Part shown: positions 1 to 5,178 of the stretch, piece after piece | How positions within the stretch are numbered: the first letter of the stretch is position 1 | Layout of the letters: the number at the start of each line of letters is the position of its first letter | Assembly: GCA_020851885.1 (NCBI GenBank) | Contig: JADZBW010000380.1 | Span: 1 to 6,102, forward strand | Source: Fimbriimonadaceae bacterium | Lineage (GTDB): Bacteria > Armatimonadota > Fimbriimonadia > Fimbriimonadales > Fimbriimonadaceae | DNA: 6,102 nt | Direction: 5' to 3' | The notes under the pieces: model-generated | The model's database searches: none | What the model was told of the DNA's origin: nothing | The model's input: the letters and a program-made list of their open reading frames with translations, nothing else | Position numbers and translations under genes: made by a program

Positions 1-692
1 GTGCCAAGGAGGGCTTCGAGAGTCATCGCCCCCGCGACGTCCGCCGCGTGAATGCACTTCAAGGCTCGGATCAGGGCCAGCGATCCCACTGCGCCGATCG
101 CCTGCGTTCCATTCAGAAGCGCCAGGCCCTCTTTTGCCTCCAGGTTCAGCGGAGAGATGCCATGGCTTGCCAGCACTTCCAAAGCGGGAGTCGAGTCTCC
201 ATTTTGCCAGCAACGACCCTCTCCGATCATCGCCAACGCCAGGTGCGCCAAAGGAGCCAGATCCCCGCTCGCGCCAACTGATCCGCGAGATGGAATCACT
301 GGATGAATACCCTTATTGAGCATCTCGACGAGGAAGTCCAGCACTTCGCGACGGGCGCCGCTATAAGCCTGAGCAAGAACATTGGCTCGCAGAAGCATCA
401 TTGCCCGTGTTTCCGGAATGCTTAGGGGGTTGCCAACTCCGACCGCGTGGCTGCGGACCAGGTTCAGCTGCAGGTCCTTCAGTTCGCCGTCGGAGATCCT
501 CACGTCGGCAAGTCGGCCAAAGCCGGTGTTGATCCCGTAGACCACCCGATGGTCGATGAGGATCTGATCGACAACTTTGCGCGCCGCGTCGACGGCTTGA
601 TAAGTGTCTTGGGAAACCGAAACCGTTTCGCCTTCTTCCGCAACCGCGGCAATTTGAGGCAAGGTCAACGGCGACCTGTCCAATGTCAACAC
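1..692 (-). CDS. hutH: Histidine ammonia-lyase, N-terminal part (runs off left edge)
   Basis: This enzyme removes ammonia from L-histidine to give trans-urocanate, the first step of histidine degradation in the cytoplasm. The 230 codons seen cover a little under half of the usual ~510 residues; the 3' end is outside the window. The MIO cofactor triad Ala-Ser-Gly lies at residues 141-143 inside GSVGASGDLAPLAHLAL, close to the usual position in the family. Catalytic Tyr52 is in the YGINTGFG motif, and a conserved His82 is in the NLVRSHAVGVG stretch. KEGLALLNGTQA further downstream is also typical. The GTG at 692 is chosen because it gives the family-like opening VLTLD; a TTG at 680 is the main alternative. 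The frame is closed upstream by the TAG that ends the preceding gene. There is no Shine-Dalgarno sequence, but a TAAAAT hexamer lies 8 bases upstream. No hutU or hutI is visible; such genes could lie beyond the left edge. The identification is firm; the start codon is less so. Confidence 0.96.
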   Translation of the reverse strand, partial: MLTLDRSPLTLPQIAAVAEEGETVSVSQDTYQAVDAARKVVDQILIDHRVVYGINTGFGRLADVRISDGELKDLQLNLVRSHAVGVGNPLSIPETRAMMLLRANVLAQAYSGARREVLDFLVEMLNKGIHPVIPSRGSVGASGDLAPLAHLALAMIGEGRCWQNGDSTPALEVLASHGISPLNLEAKEGLALLNGTQAIGAVGSLALIRALKCIHAADVAGAMTLEALLG

Positions 693-700
693 GATTGGGG

Positions 701-706
701 ATTTTA
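701..706 (-). promoter_or_regulatory. Candidate -10 element for hutH
   Basis: Read on the minus strand this is TAAAAT, five of six matches to TATAAT. It ends 8 bases before the GTG start of hutH, so transcription would begin at or within a base or two of the start codon, giving a leaderless message. No convincing -35 box is seen. It sits in the 21-base gap after the KdpD-like gene and could let hutH be expressed apart from the signalling genes. This is sequence inference only. Confidence 0.35.
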
Positions 707-713
707 CCGGAGC

Positions 714-1814
714 CTAGGAGTTGGAGGTTTCGGCGGCGACCACAAGTATGTCGATCGTCCGCAGCTCGCGCACGAGTTCATTGATCAGAGATCCCTTGGT
801 GATCTGCTCCAGCTTGCTTCGATCCGAATGCCCAACGACCAACTGAGTGACGTTGTTTTCCTTGCAGTAGCGGATGATCATCTCAAGAGGCTTTCCTGAA
901 GTCTTTTCAACCCGGATTCCGAGTCTCTCGGCAAGCGCAAAATCGTCATGCAGAATGCGCTCTTCCTCTTCGGTTGGTTCCTTCTCCTGAACGAAGAGCG
1001 CCACCGCATCGGCGTTCATTTTCTGGGCCATTCGCCATCCACGTCGGACAATCCTAAGGCTGGGTTTGCTCGGGGAAATGCAGATCAGCACCCGGTCATT
1101 GGTAGCCCATAGCTTCTCGATCCGCTTCTTACGACGATATTCGTTAACATCTTCATCGACGCGTCCAGCGGCTTCGCGCATGGCAATCTCGCGCAATGCG
1201 CTGAGAGTCTCTTCCTTAAACCAAGTCTGCCTCTGCTGTTCTATTTCGTTGGCCGGGAAGATGTCGCCGCGTTCGAGTCGATTGATCAGGGCTCGCGGCG
1301 TCGCATCGATAATCTCGATCTCTTCGGATTTATGGAAGAGCTGATCGGGAACGGTGTCGGTAATGCGGATGCCAACGATATCGGATATCTTGTCGTTCAG
1401 GCTTTCCAGGTGGGCCACATTCATCGTGGTCAGAACGGAAATCCCATGCTCCAGGATCTGCTCGACGTCTTGCCAACGGTATTCATGGGCAGCCCCGGGC
1501 GGATTTTTCTTCTCAAGGTCGTCGATGAGGACGACCGTTGGATGGCGCTTGATGACCGCATCGACGTTTAGCGCTTCATACTCGCGACCGCCGTACTTGA
1601 TGATCTGAGGAGCCATCACCTCGAATCCCTGCATGTGATCGAGAGTGGATTGACGCTTACGCGCATCCACGATCCCAATGACGACGTCCTGCCCGCGGCG
1701 GGCGCGCCGATGGGCCTCATCCAGCAGTCGGAAGGTCTTTCCAACCCCGGTGGCAAAACTCAGGAAGATCTTGAGTCGGCCCTTGCCGTCGGCGGTGGTC
1801 TCACTGGTCGGCAT
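714..1814 (-). CDS. Stand-alone KdpD N-terminal protein (KdpD P-loop domain + USP domain)
   Basis: The 366-residue protein matches only the cytoplasmic N-terminal half of the potassium sensor kinase KdpD. A KdpD domain (about 12-222) has a Walker A-type loop ATGVGKT (21-27), a Walker B-like strand TVVLIDDLEKKNPPG (93-107), and the family signature TTMNVAHLESLND (129-141). A universal-stress-protein-like domain follows (about 239-360), with the nucleotide-loop pattern VVGHS..GS (326-330, 341-342). The four-helix membrane region and the kinase core of full KdpD (~900 aa) are absent. The gene ends in a clean TAG and is in good frame, so it is a natural short form rather than a broken gene. Free KdpD-N proteins of about this length are known, for example in the Anabaena kdp operon. 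The ATG at 1814 shares its A with the regulator's TGA stop, and GGAG lies 8 bases upstream, so an upstream in-frame extension to 1925 is rejected. The role is inferred as a cytoplasmic ATP or second-messenger sensor acting with the adjacent kinase-regulator pair. No kdpABC genes are in the window. Confidence 0.93.
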   Translation of the reverse strand: MPTSETTADGKGRLKIFLSFATGVGKTFRLLDEAHRRARRGQDVVIGIVDARKRQSTLDHMQGFEVMAPQIIKYGGREYEALNVDAVIKRHPTVVLIDDLEKKNPPGAAHEYRWQDVEQILEHGISVLTTMNVAHLESLNDKISDIVGIRITDTVPDQLFHKSEEIEIIDATPRALINRLERGDIFPANEIEQQRQTWFKEETLSALREIAMREAAGRVDEDVNEYRRKKRIEKLWATNDRVLICISPSKPSLRIVRRGWRMAQKMNADAVALFVQEKEPTEEEERILHDDFALAERLGIRVEKTSGKPLEMIIRYCKENNVTQLVVGHSDRSKLEQITKGSLINELVRELRTIDILVVAAETSNS

Positions 1815-2566
1815 CAGATCAACTCCGGTTCGATGGTCATGATTCCATCGACCCATCGCTTGAGCGACGGAGTCAGTTCCGTGACCTTCAGGAGATTGTC
1901 GGGTGGGAGCTGTGCTTCTTGCCACAGATAATTCGCCAGCGCTTCTTCACTCATAGCTTGCCAGAAGCGATTCTGGCACGGAACCGTCTCCGTATCCGCA
2001 TACGCTTTTACCAGTTCCATCACATATTGGGGAATGATCACTTTAACCGAGGCATCTTCGCCTTCGGGTCGATGCACTCGATAGGTGCAAATCGCTTCGC
2101 CGAAGTGTCGGTCATGGATTTCCGTGAGGAGGTCCAGTTTGAATCCGTTGATGGTGGTTCGCGAGTACTTGCCCGCGAATGGGATCTTCGGTGCCTGGTT
2201 TGGACGCTCGAAGGCGGCCTTGACGGACAGCCGCAACGAATCGGCGGTGAAAGGCTTGCGGAGGAAATCGCAAGCCCCATAATCGAGGACTTTGCGCGCC
2301 AGCTCAGCGGTCCCAAAAGCCGTCGTCATGATGACTTTGGCATCTGGATTGATGCGCAGGAGATCTTGCTGAACCTCGGTGCCATGTTGGCCCGGCATTC
2401 GCTGGTCGAGGATCACGAGCCCGAATTTTGTGCCATCTCCGTAGGCGGCAAGACCCGAGGGGCCGTCTTCGGCGGTATCCACTTCGTAACCGGTGTGCTC
2501 CAGGGCCAGACGCATCATGGTGCGTATGTTTGGCTCGTCGTCGATGATGAGAATCCGTTGACTCAA
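1814..2566 (-). CDS. Response regulator with uncharacterised C-terminal output domain
   Basis: Residues 1-120 are a CheY-type receiver: acidic pair Asp9-Asp10, phospho-acceptor Asp54 in VILDQRMPG, the conserved Thr (81 or 82) in IMTTAFG, and Lys104 in FLRKPF. All switch residues are present, so phosphorylation by the overlapping kinase is expected. After a linker (about 121-136), residues 137-250 form a domain with alternating strand-like and helix-like stretches (for example ICTYRVHRP, VKVIIPQYVMELVKAY, EEALANYLWQEAQLPPDN) that I cannot assign. It shows no helix-turn-helix of the OmpR, NarL or Fis kinds, no AAA+ motif, no GGDEF or EAL, and no PilZ motif. The start is TTG at 2566: it overlaps the kinase stop (TTGA), lies 10 bases after GGAG, and puts the acidic pair at the normal distance from the N terminus. 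The stop overlaps the next ATG by one base. What it controls is unknown. Confidence 0.93.
   Translation of the reverse strand: MSQRILIIDDEPNIRTMMRLALEHTGYEVDTAEDGPSGLAAYGDGTKFGLVILDQRMPGQHGTEVQQDLLRINPDAKVIMTTAFGTAELARKVLDYGACDFLRKPFTADSLRLSVKAAFERPNQAPKIPFAGKYSRTTINGFKLDLLTEIHDRHFGEAICTYRVHRPEGEDASVKVIIPQYVMELVKAYADTETVPCQNRFWQAMSEEALANYLWQEAQLPPDNLLKVTELTPSLKRWVDGIMTIEPELI
1823..1826 (-). promoter_or_regulatory. Ribosome binding site of the KdpD-N gene
   Basis: GGAG on the minus strand lies 8 bases before the ATG at 1814, within the last codons of the response regulator. It supports this ATG over the upstream in-frame start at 1925, which would give a 37-residue extension read out of frame through the regulator gene. 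Confidence 0.7.
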
Positions 2567-4395
2567 GAGGAATGTTCTCCGCTGGCACCTGATGCAAGGG
2601 GAAGCGTGAATTTGAAGGTGCTTCCTTTCCCCATTTCACTTTCTGCCCAGATGCGGCCGCCGTGTGCTTTCACTATGTTTTGTGCGATCGAAAGTCCGAG
2701 TCCCGCACCACCGCCGGTGGCTCCCGGAACCTGGACAAACCGGTCGAAAATACGGTCGAGATAATCCCTTGGAATTCCATCGCCCGTGTCTTCGACGCTA
2801 AAGATTACTTGATCGGCGTTGGGGACTGCCGTGACCTTTACCCTACCGCCCGACGGCGTGTGGCGAATGCCATTGCCCACCAGATTGACGAGCACTCTGC
2901 CAATTTGACTTGGATCGGCAAGCACTTGAAGGTACGGGACCTTTGGAATTTCAAGCGCGATCTGCTTGGCATCGGCCATGACCTGAAGATTGTTGATCGG
3001 TTCGTTGAGGATGTCGCCGACCGTGCAAACTTCAAGCCGAGGCGGATGTTGGCCGGCCTCGATCCGCGACAAGTCCAACAACTCCTGCATGAGGCCCTCA
3101 AGTCTCATCAGGTCTTGGCGCTGCATGGCAACCACCTGCTTCTGGGAGTCAGTCAGAGATCCAACAGCGCCCTCTTCGAGAAGTTGAACGGACATCAAGA
3201 GGGAGGTAACGGGAGTCCGCAGCTCATGGGAAGCCACGCCGATGAACTCAGTCTTCATCCGGTCGAGCTCCTTCAGTCGCGTGATGTCTTCAAGAACCGT
3301 AACCGTTCCGAGCAGGTGGCCGTCATCGGCGACCATCCGATTCACCCGAATTCGATAGATCCGGTCTTCCTCACCCACGCGAAGTGGGATCAACGCGGCA
3401 TCCTCATTCAGTGAAACCCCCTTCCCAGCCAGTGTTCGGTCGATCGCTTCGACGATGAGCTTGTCGCCGTGATGCTTGATAATCGGTAGCCGTGGCTCGT
3501 CGGGACTTGGGCCGAATAGGTCCTCGGCGGCCTGATTGAGGTGAATAATTTGACCCTTTGAGTCGGAAACAATGACCGGATCGAAGAGGCTCTCCAGGGC
3601 CTGGTCGGTCAATTTTTGGGCTCGCTCCAGTTGGCGTTGCTCCTTAAGCCTTGCCTCTTGGAGTCGTCCCGCCATCTCATTGAAGGAGGAGGCGAGGGCG
3701 CCCATCTCATCCGATCGATTCAGGTCGACGCGCACATCCAGGTTGCCCGCCCCAATTTCCTGGGAACGCTCGGTAAGGAGCTTGAGAGGCTTCAAGAAGC
3801 TTCGGGAGAGGGCGATGGTCAAGGCAAGGGCCGCAAGCAGGGCAAGCCCAGCGATGCCGGCGCTTCGAAAGGCGGCGATCTGAACCATCGCCTTCACCTT
3901 GTCGCTCTCCCTTTGCATCGCGTCTTGGTTGACCTTGATGAGTTCGTTTAGCGCGATCTCCAATTCCGGTACCAGTTCGGACTTGTCGACCTCAAAAGCC
4001 GCCGCCGCTCCGTCCTTGGAAAACGCCGCCCTGATTTCCTCGCGATGCCTCTGGCGAAGTGAGTCGATTTTGGCCAGGATCTCCGGCTCGTTCGGCTCGT
4101 TGACGGCGGAATCGGCGGACCGCTTTCCAATGTCGAAGGCTCTGGCTGCCTTCTCAAATCTCGCCATCGCTTGCTCCGGCTCATGGTTCAGCAACTCGCC
4201 AAATGCAAGGAGGTCCATCGAGATGGCTTCCTGCATCTGCTGGGCGGCAGAGATGCTCTTGTAATTGCCTTCGAGGACGCGATCCACCCCCCGTCCCAGG
4301 GCGGCAAAACTGGCGATTGCCGCGCTCATGACGATTCCGAGGAGGAGAACGAGTGCGGAATGGCTGACCAATAGACGCAGCCGGAGCGAATGCAT
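2563..4395 (-). CDS. Membrane sensor histidine kinase (TM-sensor-TM-HAMP-PAS-HisKA-HATPase)
   Basis: This 610-residue kinase senses a signal outside the inner membrane or through its PAS domain and passes phosphate to the adjacent regulator. TM1 is at about 8-33 and TM2 at about 177-196. Between them lies a ~140-residue, largely helical, charged segment without cysteine, probably a helical-bundle sensor. HAMP follows (about 197-249), then a PAS domain (about 262-372; FDPVIVSDSKGQIIHLNQAAEDLFG). The H-box FIGVASHELRTPV has phospho-acceptor His390. The ATPase core is complete: N-box NLVGNGIRHTP (504-514), G1 box EDTGDG (535-540), F-box FDRF (550-553) and G2 box GGGAGLGLSI (561-570). The layout and size resemble the Pseudomonas KinB type, but the partner regulator is not AlgB-like. 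The ATG at 4395 starts directly before TM1 and has no Shine-Dalgarno sequence. The stop overlaps the regulator's TTG by 4 bases, implying translational coupling. The ligand cannot be read from the sequence. Confidence 0.95.
   Translation of the reverse strand: MHSLRLRLLVSHSALVLLLGIVMSAAIASFAALGRGVDRVLEGNYKSISAAQQMQEAISMDLLAFGELLNHEPEQAMARFEKAARAFDIGKRSADSAVNEPNEPEILAKIDSLRQRHREEIRAAFSKDGAAAAFEVDKSELVPELEIALNELIKVNQDAMQRESDKVKAMVQIAAFRSAGIAGLALLAALALTIALSRSFLKPLKLLTERSQEIGAGNLDVRVDLNRSDEMGALASSFNEMAGRLQEARLKEQRQLERAQKLTDQALESLFDPVIVSDSKGQIIHLNQAAEDLFGPSPDEPRLPIIKHHGDKLIVEAIDRTLAGKGVSLNEDAALIPLRVGEEDRIYRIRVNRMVADDGHLLGTVTVLEDITRLKELDRMKTEFIGVASHELRTPVTSLLMSVQLLEEGAVGSLTDSQKQVVAMQRQDLMRLEGLMQELLDLSRIEAGQHPPRLEVCTVGDILNEPINNLQVMADAKQIALEIPKVPYLQVLADPSQIGRVLVNLVGNGIRHTPSGGRVKVTAVPNADQVIFSVEDTGDGIPRDYLDRIFDRFVQVPGATGGGAGLGLSIAQNIVKAHGGRIWAESEMGKGSTFKFTLPLASGASGEHSS
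2577..2580 (-). promoter_or_regulatory. Ribosome binding site deciding the TTG start of the response regulator
   Basis: GGAG on the minus strand, inside the last codons of the kinase gene, stands 10 bases before the TTG at 2566. No ATG or GTG at a suitable place would keep the whole receiver domain, so this site fixes the rare start. Coupling through the TTGA overlap probably also helps. Confidence 0.65.
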
Positions 4396-4400
4396 GGATC

Positions 4401-4406
4401 ATTGTG
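4401..4406 (-). promoter_or_regulatory. Weak candidate -10 element for the kinase operon
   Basis: CACAAT on the minus strand (four of six matches to TATAAT) ends 5 bases before the kinase ATG at 4395. Its position matches the start-proximal hexamers of the redoxin gene and hutH and would give a nearly leaderless message, in line with the missing Shine-Dalgarno sequence. No -35 box is evident and the match is poor. A promoter must exist somewhere upstream of the operon, but this exact site is uncertain. Confidence 0.25.
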
Positions 4407-4421
4407 GGCGATCCGGGCGCC

Positions 4422-4444
4422 CCAAGGAGTCGAAATTCCTTTGG
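4422..4444. repeat. Imperfect inverted repeat in the divergent spacer
   Basis: The arms CCAAGGA (4422-4428) and TCCTTTGG (4437-4444) pair with one bulged T around an 8-base centre. The repeat abuts the TAAGAT -10 element of the plus-strand gene and lies about 27 bases upstream of the minus-strand kinase start. It could be an operator serving one or both divergent genes. With no second copy in the window this is only a suggestion. Confidence 0.3.
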
Positions 4445-4450
4445 TAAGAT
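4442..4450 (+). promoter_or_regulatory. Extended -10 promoter of the redoxin gene, predicted leaderless
   Basis: TGGTAAGAT reads as an extended -10 element (TGn followed by TAAGAT, which keeps the key T, A, and final A-T). Only six bases separate it from the ATG at 4457, so transcription should begin on or next to the A of the start codon. No Shine-Dalgarno sequence is placed to act: AAGGAG at 4424-4429 is 27 bases away. No -35 box is seen, as is common for extended -10 promoters. Confidence 0.5.
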
Positions 4451-4456
4451 TGGGCC

Positions 4457-5098
4457 ATGAGAGCTACCCCCTATGTGCTGATCGCTACGGTCGTCTTGCT
4501 TGGGGTTGGGTTGACGGTCTTCTTGAGTGCAAAACCAAACAAGGTGACTCCGACGATTGGCTTTGGACAGCCGAAACACCCGGTGACCGCGAAAATGACC
4601 GAAGAAGCCAAGCACATGGACCTCAAATCCGCCCCGGTTTTCGTTCGAAAGACGGTGTCGGGGCCGGTGATCCACCTTTCTGGCGGGAACTTAGCGCGAC
4701 CTCAATTCGTGCTCTTTATCAAGGATGGATGCCCTTGCAGTATCGATGCTCAGCCAATCTTCAATGGATTTGCCAAGCACTGGAAGGATCGGATCGACTT
4801 CATCGGCGTTATCGATAGTGAAGGGAAGAAAGCCAAGGATTGGGTCGAAGACTACAAACCCGAATTCCCAGTCATGATCGACGCCAAGCAGGAAATCATC
4901 CATGCCTATGAGGCCAAGCAGTCGGTCTACTCGGCCTTGATCGCTACCGACGGCAAAATCGTGAAGCTTTGGCCTGGCTACAGTGTCGACATGATGAAGG
5001 AAATGAACGACCTGATCGCCAAGGAGTTGGGCGTAGAAAGCAAGCCATTCGACAGTCAATATGCCCCCAAGGTCAAGACGTCCGGCTGCGAATTCTAA
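4457..5098 (+). CDS. Membrane-anchored or exported thioredoxin-fold (redoxin) protein with a Cys-Pro-Cys site
   Basis: This is a 213-residue protein. A hydrophobic stretch at residues 6-24 after a single Arg makes a signal anchor or signal peptide (possible cleavage after LSA, 23-25; no lipobox). From about residue 57 the pattern is thioredoxin/AhpC-like: strand QFVLFIKDGCPCS (83-95), a helix, strand IDFIGVIDSEGKK (113-125), strand EFPVMIDA (136-143), and strand-turn-strand ALIATDGKIVKLWPG (160-174). The redox site is Cys92-Pro-Cys94, spaced CxC rather than CxxC. A third cysteine, Cys211, sits three residues from the C terminus and could act as a resolving thiol. The proline normally preceding the fourth strand seems replaced (SVYSALI, 156-162). 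Likely roles are a thiol-disulfide oxidoreductase or peroxiredoxin-like protein outside the cytoplasmic membrane; the substrate is unknown. It is read divergently from the kinase operon and may be co-regulated with it. Confidence 0.85.
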   Translation: MRATPYVLIATVVLLGVGLTVFLSAKPNKVTPTIGFGQPKHPVTAKMTEEAKHMDLKSAPVFVRKTVSGPVIHLSGGNLARPQFVLFIKDGCPCSIDAQPIFNGFAKHWKDRIDFIGVIDSEGKKAKDWVEDYKPEFPVMIDAKQEIIHAYEAKQSVYSALIATDGKIVKLWPGYSVDMMKEMNDLIAKELGVESKPFDSQYAPKVKTSGCEF

Positions 5099-5166
5099 CT
5101 CAGCGCAATCGAGGAACGCGTAACCTCTTCAATTCGATAGCGTCCAATCGGTTAGATCACTGGTCT

Positions 5167-5171
5167 GAAGG
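5167..5171 (+). promoter_or_regulatory. Ribosome binding site of the secreted repeat protein
   Basis: GAAGG stands 7 bases before the ATG at 5179 and 10 bases before a second in-frame ATG at 5182; either start leaves the signal peptide intact. No strong promoter is seen in the 80-base gap after the redoxin gene, so read-through from that gene is possible. A 4-bp GAGG/CCTC hairpin at 5111-5127 is too weak to call a terminator. Confidence 0.5.
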
Positions 5172-5178
5172 TCTAACT

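Noticed and set aside
447..899. Plus-strand 150-codon open frame across the hutH/KdpD-N junction
   Set aside because: It is antisense to hutH and the KdpD-N gene, both supported by strong motifs.
714..1814. Reading the KdpD-N gene as a truncated, decayed kdpD
   Set aside because: The domain ends are clean, the stop follows the complete USP domain, the coding pattern is intact, and free KdpD-N proteins of this length are known.
1815..1925. N-terminal extension of the KdpD-N protein by 37 residues
   Set aside because: It would overlap the regulator for 111 bases in another frame. The ATG at 1814 has GGAG at good spacing, and family similarity begins only after it.
1919..2764. Plus-strand 281-codon open frame opposite the response regulator and the end of the kinase
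   Set aside because: It is antisense to two genes with complete motif sets, and its translation shows no domain pattern and no plausible ribosome site.
2662..3414. Plus-strand 250-codon open frame opposite the kinase core
   Set aside because: It mirrors the HisKA and ATPase coding sequence, which has every catalytic box; the antisense translation looks random.
4181..4675. Minus-strand 164-codon open frame spanning the divergent spacer
   Set aside because: It overlaps the kinase N terminus and the redoxin gene, has a low-complexity basic translation, and has no recognisable domain.
5111..5127. Possible terminator hairpin after the redoxin gene
   Set aside because: The stem is only GAGG/CCTC (4 bp) with a mismatched interior, and no T-run follows.
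5152..5157. TTAGAT as a -10 box for the secreted repeat protein
   Set aside because: It matches the consensus poorly and has only a weak TTCAAT at -35 spacing, so it is not strong enough to list as a promoter.
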